This document shows positions 1 to 6,018 of a DNA stretch of 8,866 nt, one piece after another; the stretch's first letter is position 1; each line of letters opens with the position of its first letter. Location: assembly GCA_012974475.1 (NCBI GenBank), contig JAAXQD010000148.1:1-8866 (forward strand). Reading direction: 5' to 3'. The stretch comes from Desulfobacterales bacterium (GTDB taxonomy: Bacteria; Desulfobacterota; Desulfobacteria; Desulfobacterales; UBA11574). The position numbers and the translations under genes were made by a program. Under the pieces are notes generated by a model. It saw only the letters and a program-made list of their open reading frames with translations, searched no databases and was not told the DNA's origin.

Positions 1-1
1 C

Positions 2-598
2 GGTCTGGCTGAACCGACACGTTTCGACCAGATCAAGAAACTGATTGTCTATGTGGAGATGGATCGTTGCACTGCCGATGCCGTGGCCCATGTCACCGGT
101 GTTAAGCTGGGACGTCGATCCCTGAAGTTCGTTGATTACGGAATCATGGCCGCCACTTTCCTGAACCTGGAAACCAACATATCATTTCGGGTGATTTCCA
201 CAGAGGAGGCCAGAGATTTGGCAACCGTTTATGCACCTGAAATAGTGGAAAAATATCCCCAGCAGCTTGAAGCATATAAACGGATGCCGGACAGCGTCCT
301 GTTTAGGGTTCAAAAGGTTCGGGTGGATATAAGCAAATACGACTTGCCGGGCCCCACCCGCAAAAAGGTTTCCTGCAGCCAATGCGGCCAGGTGGTTCGA
401 GACAACCGGGAAGTTGTTAATAACAGTCATAATCTTTGCAAGCCTTGTGTTCAAGGGGCCTATTTCTCCGAAGCAGAGGAAGTAACCTGGCGGAACATGA
501 ACTGGGCTCCCGCTCAAAAAGAACAACAGACGGCTGTCGATAACGAAGCTAAAGTACAGGCATTCTATCATTTGCGCCTTCTTGCCAAAAACAAATAA
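2..598 (+). CDS. FmdE-family protein with C-terminal zinc ribbon (5' partial)
   Basis: The reading frame is open from base 2 and runs 198 codons to TAA at 596-598, so the true start lies upstream of the window. An internal GTG at 53 is not credible, because conserved FmdE-like sequence begins before it. The visible part matches the FmdE core: VYVEMDRCTADAV, then GVKLGRRSLKFVDYG and AATFLN. The N-terminal Cys/His metal motif usual in the family (around HGHLCPG) would lie outside the window. The C-terminal part has a zinc ribbon, C-x2-C-x17-C-x2-C, encoded at 374-448. FmdE proteins were named from the formylmethanofuran dehydrogenase operon of methanogens. In bacteria they often sit beside molybdopterin genes, and their exact role is unsettled. 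The next gene starts 10 nt downstream and encodes a molybdopterin-binding protein, which supports a molybdenum-enzyme role. The family call is firm; the function is inferred. Confidence 0.88.
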   Translation, partial: GLAEPTRFDQIKKLIVYVEMDRCTADAVAHVTGVKLGRRSLKFVDYGIMAATFLNLETNISFRVISTEEARDLATVYAPEIVEKYPQQLEAYKRMPDSVLFRVQKVRVDISKYDLPGPTRKKVSCSQCGQVVRDNREVVNNSHNLCKPCVQGAYFSEAEEVTWRNMNWAPAQKEQQTAVDNEAKVQAFYHLRLLAKNK

Positions 599-601
599 GG
601 A
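596..601 (+). promoter_or_regulatory. Ribosome binding site that decides the GTG start at 609
   Basis: TAAGGA overlaps the upstream stop codon and lies 7 nt before GTG 609. The alternative in-frame TTG at 582 lies inside the fmdE-like gene, has no comparable site, and would add nine charged residues before the conserved start. Confidence 0.6.
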
Positions 602-608
602 AAAAAAA

Positions 609-1640
609 GTGATTAAGACCATAAAACTAAAAGATGCGGTAGGGACGAAACTGGCCCATGACATCACCGAAATCCGCCCTGGAGAATTTAAAGGCGCTGC
701 ATTTCATAAAGGGCACACGGTGTGCAACGAGGATTTGTGTCGCTTACAAAAGCTTGGGAAAAATCATCTTTATCTTATTGATTTAGAAGCAGACGAGATT
801 CACGAGAACGAAGCCGCCGCCATTATGGCCGAAGCCCTGGCCGGTAAAGGGGTGGTTTGGAAAAATGAACCCCGTGAAGGAAAAATCGGTTTAAAGGCGG
901 ATAGAGACGGATTGCTTACTGTCAACGTTTCGGCCCTGGCAGCATTTAACATGATCGAAGAGGTGATGTGCGCCACTTTGCATACCCATACGATGGTGAA
1001 CGCAGGGGAACTGGTGGCCGCCACCCGGGCCATTCCCCTGGTCATGAAGCGGGCGCCCATCGAACGGGCCGCCGCCATCGCCGGGAAAAACGGCGGTGTG
1101 GTTTCCGTACGTCCCCTACGGAAAGGAAAAGCCGGCCTGATCATCACCGGAAATGAGGTGTATCATGGTCTCATCGAAGACCGTTTTGCACCCATTCTGA
1201 CCCGAAAACTCACCGACCTGGACTGTGAAGTGGATCGCATCAGTTTTGCACCGGACAATACTGAAATCATTCGCCAGACAATCTACACGCACATTGAGAG
1301 AGGCTGCGATCTGATTCTTTTAAGCGGTGGTATGAGCGTAGACCCAGACGATGTTACCCGCAAGGGGATTCGCCTGGCAGGTGCTGAGGAGATGCATTAC
1401 GGCGCTGCAGCGCTTCCTGGCGCCATGTTTCTAGTAGCGTATATTGGAAAAGTGCCGCTGATCGGAGTGCCGGCCTGTGGTCTTCATCACCGTACAACCG
1501 TACTCGATCTGGTCCTGCCCCGCATTCTGTCTGGAGAAAAAATCGGCAAAAAAGAACTGGCGTTTCTGGGCCATGGCGGACTTTGTCAAGATTGCCCGGA
1601 ATGCACCTACCCGCAGTGTGCCTTCGGAAAAGGCCCCTAA
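609..1640 (+). CDS. Molybdopterin-binding protein (MoeA/MogA-like fold) with cysteine-rich tail
   Basis: A 343-residue protein, probably cytoplasmic, starting at GTG 609 (MIKTIKLKDAVGTKLAHDIT). The N-terminal third has the VGTKLAHDITEIRPGEFKG pattern and then FHKGHTV, typical of the MoeA-related molybdopterin-binding family of anaerobes. A MoCF-type domain spans about residues 174-306, with GLIITGNEVYHG at its start and LSGGMSVDPDDVT at about 239-250. The latter corresponds to the TGG-S-G-D molybdopterin-binding loop of MoeA/MogA, here with altered spacing. GVPACGLHHRTTVLD follows, where MoeA has its GLPGNP loop. The last 20 residues carry four cysteines (C326, C329, C332, C337), a possible metal or Fe-S site absent from classical MoeA. 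At 343 residues it is shorter than MoeA (about 410). It follows the fmdE-like gene by 10 nt, so the two are probably co-transcribed. The binding role is inferred from the fold; the reaction is unknown. Confidence 0.85.
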   Translation: MIKTIKLKDAVGTKLAHDITEIRPGEFKGAAFHKGHTVCNEDLCRLQKLGKNHLYLIDLEADEIHENEAAAIMAEALAGKGVVWKNEPREGKIGLKADRDGLLTVNVSALAAFNMIEEVMCATLHTHTMVNAGELVAATRAIPLVMKRAPIERAAAIAGKNGGVVSVRPLRKGKAGLIITGNEVYHGLIEDRFAPILTRKLTDLDCEVDRISFAPDNTEIIRQTIYTHIERGCDLILLSGGMSVDPDDVTRKGIRLAGAEEMHYGAAALPGAMFLVAYIGKVPLIGVPACGLHHRTTVLDLVLPRILSGEKIGKKELAFLGHGGLCQDCPECTYPQCAFGKGP

Positions 1641-1658
1641 TCGACGCTTGGCTTTATC

Positions 1659-1684
1659 AACCGGATTTACTCTGGTTTGGGTTT
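1659..1684 (+). terminator. Weak candidate terminator after the molybdopterin-binding gene
   Basis: The arms AACCGGA (1659-1665) and TCTGGTT (1671-1677) pair over 7 bp, including one G-T pair, around a 5-nt loop. TGGGTTTT follows. The stem is short and the T-tract interrupted, so this is only a candidate. It lies in the convergent gap, where a + strand terminator is expected. Confidence 0.3.
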
Positions 1685-1701
1685 TGAGCACATTCAGAAT
1701 G

Positions 1702-1732
1702 AAAAAAATCCTGTGCTATCCTTTCAGCACAG
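1702..1732 (-). terminator. Rho-independent terminator of the SQR-like/DUF1641 operon
   Basis: Read on the - strand, CTGTGCT (1732-1726), an 8-nt loop and AGCACAG (1717-1711) form a perfect 7-bp stem. GA and then seven T residues (complement of 1708-1702) follow. The DUF1641 stop codon (1718-1716) lies at the loop/stem junction, so the terminator overlaps the coding end. Confidence 0.7.
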
Positions 1733-2366
1733 CCAGTCCCCGGGTCAATTCCAGCAAAACGCCAAGACCATCCTTGATTTCCCGGTCGCCACCGGCCCAT
1801 AGCATTCCGAAAGGTCCGACACTTTGTGCCTGGGAAAGATCTATTTTCGACGGAACTTCGGCCGCATTGTCCAAAAAATTTAATGCTTCGGGCGTGGTCA
1901 GTTTTTTGACAATTCCGAGTAGTTTTACCAACCCGTCTCCGACCTCATCCATATCTTCGGCGGTGTATGTGCCAGCGATCTTTTTCAGCATATCCACAGC
2001 GCTGGTGAACAGGTTAAACACACCTTTTTGCTCCAGGTCATCCAGATAAAAGATAATCTGCGGAACGGTGGATTTAAACAACGGCTCGGCGATCAGAATA
2101 AAATCGATAAGGTTTTTTAGCTGGTCGAGGGTAAACGTTAGATTCCGAACATTTCTCATCGCCTTTTTAATAAAAAAAAGTAGGTCTTCAAGTTGAAAGT
2201 CAGCCTCCACATCTGCAAGCTCGACGATAAGGGCCTTTACCGCCTCATTGACCCTTGGAGCCAGATCTTCTTTCAATTCCCGGATTGATTTTGCTGAATC
2301 GGTAACCGGGGCGATCTCCTGCTCCAGTCGATGAAGTCGATCCAGAATCATTTCTTCATTATTCAT
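1716..2366 (-). CDS. DUF1641 domain protein
   Basis: A 216-residue protein starting at ATG 2366 (MNNEEMILDRLHRLEQEIAP), with a strong GGGAGGTGA site 6 nt upstream. An in-frame GTG at 2375 is part of that ribosome binding site and is rejected as start. The N-terminus (about residues 1-60) is charged and helical, probably coiled coil. The middle is leucine-rich, and the end has REIKDGLGVLLELTRGLAVL, resembling the C-terminal signature of DUF1641. I see no signal peptide, membrane segment or cysteine cluster. The function of DUF1641 is unknown. Family members occur beside sulfide:quinone reductase-like flavoproteins and beside formate dehydrogenase genes (YrhD near YrhE in Bacillus subtilis). 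Here the SQR-like gene ends 15 nt upstream, so the two are almost certainly one transcript. A role as partner, anchor or maturation factor of the flavoprotein is inference. Confidence 0.85.
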   Translation of the reverse strand: MNNEEMILDRLHRLEQEIAPVTDSAKSIRELKEDLAPRVNEAVKALIVELADVEADFQLEDLLFFIKKAMRNVRNLTFTLDQLKNLIDFILIAEPLFKSTVPQIIFYLDDLEQKGVFNLFTSAVDMLKKIAGTYTAEDMDEVGDGLVKLLGIVKKLTTPEALNFLDNAAEVPSKIDLSQAQSVGPFGMLWAGGDREIKDGLGVLLELTRGLAVLKG

Positions 2367-2371
2367 GACCG

Positions 2372-2380
2372 TCACCTCCC
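2372..2380 (-). promoter_or_regulatory. Strong ribosome binding site containing a decoy in-frame GTG
   Basis: GGGAGGTGA is near-perfectly complementary to the 16S rRNA 3' end and is well spaced for ATG 2366. It contains an in-frame GTG (2375-2373) that would otherwise extend the DUF1641 protein by three residues. Confidence 0.75.
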
Positions 2381-2381
2381 T

Positions 2382-3617
2382 TTATGCAACTTTCCGTAAT
2401 TTTCCGGCAATGTTCATTTGCGGTTCAAGCGGCATATCGAGACCTTTCATCATCAGATTCCAATACACCCATCTGAACATCATTTTACCCCAGTAATTAT
2501 TCAGACTTTCCTGAAGCAAAGAAAACGGTCCCATCCCGGGAAAAGGAAACTTGCCGGGCAACGGCTCAACATCGTAATTAAAATCGAGCAGAATCGCCTT
2601 TTCAAAGCCGGATGCCAGAAAGCAGGTGGCATGGCCGTCAAAGGTTGGCTTGGCTTTGTGCCCGTCGATTTCCCTGATCAGATTTTCCACCAGGGTATAG
2701 GCCTGATAGTGAGCCACAGAACCGGCCTTTGATGTGGGCACATTGGTGGTATCCCCGACCACAAAAACCCGATCCAGGTTTTCGGCTTTCAAGGTGTGGT
2801 TGTCCGTGGGCACAAACCCTACTACATCTGAAATGCCCGAATCGATCAGCGCTTTATCTCCAACATTGGGGGGTATGGCTACCAGAAGATCGTATCCCAC
2901 CTTATCCCCTTTGCCGGATTCTATGGTCTTCTCATTGGCGTTAACCTGGGCCAGATCAAAATGAGGCGTAACCTTGATATTCTTTTTTGCGGCAAACTCG
3001 GCCAGAATTTTTGCAGCAACCGGCTTGGTAAATACATTGTCCATCGGGGTTACAAATTCAATGTCCACTTTATCCCTTACACCATTGACGATGAAGAACC
3101 AGTCGGCCATAAAAACAAACTCTAGTGGTGCAATGGGACACTTGTATGGAAATTCGGCAATATTTAGAACCACCTTGCCGGAATCGAAATATTTCAGCTT
3201 TTTAAAGAGTTCAAGGGATCCGCCCAGGGTGTAGAAATCGAAAATATCCTTGCCCCATCCGTCCATCATGCCATCGATTTCTTCAGGTGCAATATCGCAT
3301 CCCGTGGCGATCACCAGCCAGTCGTAATCGTACCGATCACCTTTTTCCGTCTCCACGCGTCTTTCATCTGTATTTATTTTGACAACATTATCCAGCACGA
3401 ATTCGACGCCTTTGGGTATAAATTCCTTTTTAGGCTTTACCACATCGTTTTCCGAATAAACACCGAACGGTATGAACAGATACCCGGCCTGGTAATGGTG
3501 CCGCTCTTTTCTGTCGATAATGGTGATCTCCCACTCGGATTCAAGCAATTCTTTTCTGAGCATGTTGGCAACGATGGTACCGCCCGCACCGGAGCCTAAA
3601 ATTAATATTTTTCTCAT
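2382..3617 (-). CDS. Sulfide:quinone oxidoreductase-like FAD-dependent oxidoreductase
   Basis: A 411-residue flavoprotein starting at ATG 3617 (MRKILILGSGAGGT). The N-terminal GSGAGG with IIDRKE about 28 residues on is an FAD-binding Rossmann fold. YDWLVIATG (about residues 98-106) and DRVFVVGDTTNVPTSKAG (about 282-299) are the second and third FAD contacts. HHYQAGYLFIPFG is typical of the SQR/flavocytochrome c sulfide dehydrogenase family. Two cysteines sit where SQR has its redox pair: C160 in PYKCPIAPLEF and C332 in DGHATCFLASG. C107 directly follows the ATG motif and does not obviously match the third SQR cysteine. The end (FSLLQESLNNYWGKMMFRWVYWNLMMKG) is amphipathic and could hold the protein to the membrane. 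There is no signal peptide. The family would pass electrons from sulfide or another sulfur compound to quinone. The exact SQR type and substrate are not settled; it may instead act on polysulfide or be an NADH-type relative. Confidence 0.82.
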   Translation of the reverse strand: MRKILILGSGAGGTIVANMLRKELLESEWEITIIDRKERHHYQAGYLFIPFGVYSENDVVKPKKEFIPKGVEFVLDNVVKINTDERRVETEKGDRYDYDWLVIATGCDIAPEEIDGMMDGWGKDIFDFYTLGGSLELFKKLKYFDSGKVVLNIAEFPYKCPIAPLEFVFMADWFFIVNGVRDKVDIEFVTPMDNVFTKPVAAKILAEFAAKKNIKVTPHFDLAQVNANEKTIESGKGDKVGYDLLVAIPPNVGDKALIDSGISDVVGFVPTDNHTLKAENLDRVFVVGDTTNVPTSKAGSVAHYQAYTLVENLIREIDGHKAKPTFDGHATCFLASGFEKAILLDFNYDVEPLPGKFPFPGMGPFSLLQESLNNYWGKMMFRWVYWNLMMKGLDMPLEPQMNIAGKLRKVA

Positions 3618-3622
3618 AATAT

Positions 3623-3630
3623 CCACCTCC
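3623..3630 (-). promoter_or_regulatory. Strong ribosome binding site of the SQR-like gene
   Basis: GGAGGTGG lies 5 nt before ATG 3617. As in the next gene of the operon, it includes an in-frame GTG (3626-3624) that is part of the site and not the likely start. Codon 1 is therefore placed at MRKILILGSG, directly before the FAD motif. Confidence 0.75.
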
Positions 3631-3739
3631 TATATTTTACGATTGATTTAAAGATTATCTCTCAAAGTTGATGGTTTAGAAAAAGTGAAAGAGCGGGGTT
3701 TTCCAACAAAGCGGTATCGATGCTTGAAAAAAATTGCCA

Positions 3740-3778
3740 AGAAAAAATCCCCGCTCCTTGCGGTGAAGGAGCGGGGAT
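3740..3778 (-). terminator. Strong rho-independent terminator of the NapC/HAO operon
   Basis: The arms at 3778-3766 and 3759-3747 are perfect complements over 13 bp (ATCCCCGCTCCTT pairs with its own reverse complement), around a 6-nt loop. On the - strand the stem is followed by TTTTTTCTT. It is the only U-tract hairpin between the octaheme gene and the SQR-like gene, and it ends transcription leftward. Confidence 0.88.
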
Positions 3779-3802
3779 GCATTGTAAGGAGAAGCGTCGG
3801 TT

Positions 3803-3835
3803 GCGGGTGTTCCTTGAAAACAAGGGAACACCCGC
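3803..3835 (-). other. Stable hairpin just after the octaheme gene stop codon
   Basis: GCGGGTGTTCC-TTG (3803-3816) pairs with CAAGGGAACACCCGC (3821-3835). This gives 14 bp, one bulged base and an AAAA loop. It begins 8 nt past the stop at 3844 and has no T-tract on the - strand. It is more likely an mRNA 3'-end stabiliser, or part of a tandem terminator, than a terminator by itself. Confidence 0.6.
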
Positions 3836-3843
3836 TAAAAGAA

Positions 3844-5232
3844 TTAATACGGTGCTGAACTTACAACCGTGCTGACTTCTTCAATTTTATTGTTTTTAAT
3901 TCGCTGATTATAGATGGCTTCCATATCCTGGTACACCTGGAAGACCTGGAAGAAGCCGTGCCAGTGGGCATAATCCGGTGCATTCATGGCGGCACCCTGA
4001 CGCGCGCGACGGCCCACATGGTGCCACAGGTAGTACGCCAGTTCCTGGAACCCGTCCTGCCAGGGATCCTTTCCCAGCAGGCCTTTTTCTTTAAGCTCTG
4101 CCTTCATTTTTACCGCTCCATCCCAGTACTTGTTATACAGGCCTACGGAATTGTCCAGCATATCGCGCTGTGATTTAACATGGGAAGGTCCGTGGCAATT
4201 GGCACAAACTTTGAGCATCAGTTTTTCACCTTTGGCACCGTCACCGCGGTTACCGGAGCGAACCACGGATTTTTTGTGCATCAGGTCCCACTTCAAGCGC
4301 TCCTGCACGTTATGGGTGGTGGCCAAATCCCCGATCCCGCTCATGTGGCAGACAGCGCAGGTGGGTGCTAAATAATCCCCCGGTTCCCAGGCATCCGGCG
4401 GGCTGTCAAATTCCCACTCATCGCCTTGGGTCAGAAATAACTGGCCATGCTTGCTCTCCATAAAAATTTCGATATTGGGATGATCCGGGCCCAGATGGCA
4501 GGCCCCGCAGGCTTCGGGCTTACGCGCGTCGGTTTTAGAGAATGTGTGCCGCTCATGGCATACCGTACAGGTTCCGATGGAACCGTCCGGATAGCGGGTG
4601 CCGACTCCGCCGGGCCAGGTTTCATTGATGGGCTTGTTGTCCGGGCCCAGTTCAACGGTGGTGCCGTGACAGGGCTGACAGCCGGAAGCACGCGCGGCCC
4701 GTTCAATGTTGGTCGCTTCTTTTGGAGTGCCCCAGGTCCAAGTAAATTTCTTTTGGGTCATAAAACCGCCGCCCTCGTAATAGAATTGAAGTTTGCTGAG
4801 GCCGGCTCTTTCGGGACTCGTCACCGCGCCGCCGGCCAGTTCGGCATGTCCGCTTTTGAGAAACTGCTCCACTTCCTGGGGATGACAGCGGGAGCAGGTT
4901 TTGGAAGAGACCATGGGAGAGATATAGGTATTAGAGCCTTTGACACCTTCACACTGGCTGGCCATGGGAGAATTTTTTGCCACCACATGGCAATCGTAGC
5001 AGGAAACACCGGCATGGCTCATGCGGCTGGATCTCCAACCTTCCATAACACCGGGCATCTTTTTAGCATGGCATTCGATGCAGCTCAAGGCCTCTTCGGT
5101 AAAGCCTCTTTTAATAACAAGTTCCTTTTGTCCTAAATTGGGATATTGGGTTTGTGCGCCAGCAACAGCGACCGCCCCAACAATGAGCAGGATTAAACAC
5201 ATTATCCCAACTCTGCCGAATGAATATTTCAT
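3844..5232 (-). CDS. Octaheme c-type cytochrome of the hydroxylamine oxidoreductase (HAO) family
   Basis: A 462-residue exported cytochrome. ATG 5232 is chosen because AAGGAGGG lies 4 nt upstream and it puts the signal peptide (MKYSFGRVGIMCLILLIVGAV...AGA, cleavage near residue 26) at the N-terminus. A more upstream ATG at 5277 adds 15 polar residues. Eight CxxCH motifs start at residues 51, 78, 113, 185, 222, 242, 292 and 343, the full HAO count. CHERHTFSK followed by KPEACGACHLGPDHP (about 225-252) is the HAO-family signature. D250-H251 match the active-site Asp-His pair, and heme 4 (CQPCHG, 185) would be the catalytic heme. Tyr421 in PDYAHWHG is a candidate for the heme-crosslinking tyrosine, not verified. 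Family members oxidise hydroxylamine or, with a NapC-type partner, reduce nitrite, NO or hydroxylamine. The tetraheme gene 45 nt upstream favours a quinol-fed reductive role. Confidence 0.87.
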   Translation of the reverse strand: MKYSFGRVGIMCLILLIVGAVAVAGAQTQYPNLGQKELVIKRGFTEEALSCIECHAKKMPGVMEGWRSSRMSHAGVSCYDCHVVAKNSPMASQCEGVKGSNTYISPMVSSKTCSRCHPQEVEQFLKSGHAELAGGAVTSPERAGLSKLQFYYEGGGFMTQKKFTWTWGTPKEATNIERAARASGCQPCHGTTVELGPDNKPINETWPGGVGTRYPDGSIGTCTVCHERHTFSKTDARKPEACGACHLGPDHPNIEIFMESKHGQLFLTQGDEWEFDSPPDAWEPGDYLAPTCAVCHMSGIGDLATTHNVQERLKWDLMHKKSVVRSGNRGDGAKGEKLMLKVCANCHGPSHVKSQRDMLDNSVGLYNKYWDGAVKMKAELKEKGLLGKDPWQDGFQELAYYLWHHVGRRARQGAAMNAPDYAHWHGFFQVFQVYQDMEAIYNQRIKNNKIEEVSTVVSSAPY

Positions 5233-5277
5233 GGTTCCCTCCTTACAATTTAACGTCTGTACCAATTTTAGATGCAT

Positions 5278-5838
5278 TTATGCTTTTTTGAAAAATTTGT
5301 TAACCTCTTCAATCATATTTTTGTGGCCTACATTCGGATGGCAGTCAGCACATCTTTTGGTCGTTTCCCCGCGCAAATAAGTACGGTGGGCCAGAAATCC
5401 GCCCCGGGGCATCCCCGGTGGGGTTAAAACATGATGGCAGCGACGGCAGGCACTGTCAAAAGTGAATTTTAGGCGGTTTTTTTCGGCCGCCCCAGCCCAG
5501 TCATACGTATACGGGTCAATATATAAATTGTGAATGACATCGCTGGTGCCGGTCATGGCTTTGACCGTGAAAAACTGGAAAAAATTACCATGGGGCAGGT
5601 GACAATCGACACACTGGGCCGCAAACCCTTGTGGGTTTTTGCCGCCATGGACCGATTGCTGCCATGCAGTTCTAAATGGAGTCATGACATGGCAGCTGAC
5701 ACAAAAAGTATCGGTATTGGTGGTTTCTATCATAAAGCCGGATGCCAACACCGTTATAATGGTTAAAACAATGCCGACAGTAACTCCGAACCACCAGCCT
5801 TTTTTACCGGACTTTTGTGGTGCACTTGCTGAACTCAT
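5278..5838 (-). CDS. Tetraheme NapC/NrfH-family membrane quinol dehydrogenase
   Basis: A 186-residue membrane-anchored cytochrome c starting at ATG 5838, with AAGGAG 8 nt upstream. One transmembrane helix (about residues 15-37) anchors a periplasmic domain. The four CxxCH motifs start at residues 46, 76, 131 and 163. The first reads CVSCHVM, and in NrfH of Desulfovibrio vulgaris the Met two residues after the CxxCH His ligates heme 1 (M52 here). LPHGNFFQFFTVKAMTG and later DSACRRCHHVL fit NapC/NirT/NrfH proteins, which take electrons from menaquinol and give them to a periplasmic multiheme enzyme. The octaheme HAO-family gene follows after 45 nt, so the pair matches the NapC-type/HAO gene pairs of Campylobacterota. 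No NrfA-type pentaheme (CxxCK) gene is present. The family call is firm; the physiological partner is inferred from context. Confidence 0.88.
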   Translation of the reverse strand: MSSASAPQKSGKKGWWFGVTVGIVLTIITVLASGFMIETTNTDTFCVSCHVMTPFRTAWQQSVHGGKNPQGFAAQCVDCHLPHGNFFQFFTVKAMTGTSDVIHNLYIDPYTYDWAGAAEKNRLKFTFDSACRRCHHVLTPPGMPRGGFLAHRTYLRGETTKRCADCHPNVGHKNMIEEVNKFFKKA

Positions 5839-5866
5839 CGAATCAACTCCTTGATATTATAAAGCT

Positions 5867-5890
5867 TTAGATTCTAAGGGTTTAGTCTAA
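5867..5890. repeat. Two short palindromes in the tetraheme-gene leader
   Basis: TTAGATTCTAA (5867-5877) and TTAGTCTAA (5882-5890) are TTAG-N-CTAA palindromes whose centres are 14 bp apart. They lie 29-52 nt upstream of the start codon. Their arms are only 4-5 bp in AT-rich DNA, so an operator role is speculative. Confidence 0.25.
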
Positions 5891-5932
5891 TTCAAATTCA
5901 AACACGTTATAATTAAACAAATGTGTGAAACT

Positions 5933-5963
5933 AATATAAAAATTAATAGGCAGGAACAGTCAA
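5933..5963 (-). promoter_or_regulatory. Candidate promoter of the NapC/HAO operon
   Basis: On the - strand, TTGACT (5963-5958) is a 5/6 match to the -35 consensus and TATATT (5938-5933) a 5/6 match to the -10. The spacing is 19 bp, longer than ideal, which would suit an activator-dependent promoter. The predicted 5' leader is about 85-90 nt. The 180-bp gap after mobB also makes a promoter here likely. Confidence 0.4.
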
Positions 5964-5971
5964 GCAACAAA

Positions 5972-6007
5972 AATGTAAAAGATGTAACGATGAGCTTGTG
6001 AGGATGT
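5972..6007 (-). promoter_or_regulatory. ACAT boxes upstream of the NapC/HAO promoter
   Basis: On the - strand, ACATCC (from 6007), TTACATC (5987-5981) and TTTTACATT (5980-5972) occur in line, with ACAT spacings of 22 and 9 bp. The last box ends 8 bp before the -35 element and matches 9 of 9 bases with the box at 7574-7582 in the regulator/kinase intergenic region. It may bind the response regulator encoded nearby, but the 9-bp spacing is not the usual 10-11. Confidence 0.3.
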
Positions 6008-6018
6008 TGAGTGCCGAT

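Noticed and set aside
1477..2049. Open frame of 190 codons on the + strand crossing the convergent gene ends
   Set aside because: It overlaps the end of the molybdopterin-binding gene in another frame and runs antisense to the DUF1641 gene. It has no recognisable domain and no ribosome binding site.
4447..5136. Long open frame of 229 codons on the + strand inside the octaheme gene
   Set aside because: It lies antisense to a protein with eight intact CxxCH motifs and a signal peptide. Its translation resembles no family and is glycine/alanine-rich, as expected from an antisense shadow.
5233..5277. Upstream ATG at 5277 for the octaheme protein
   Set aside because: It puts 15 polar residues ahead of the signal peptide, and the strong AAGGAGGG site serves ATG 5232.
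5278..5838. NrfHA nitrite reductase operon
   Set aside because: The tetraheme protein fits NrfH, but the partner has eight CxxCH motifs and HAO signatures, with no CxxCK motif of NrfA.
5839..6018. HcpR- or FNR-type operator upstream of the NapC/HAO operon
   Set aside because: TTGTGA at 5996 and TGTGA-like halves near 5923 lack matching second halves, so no convincing palindrome exists.
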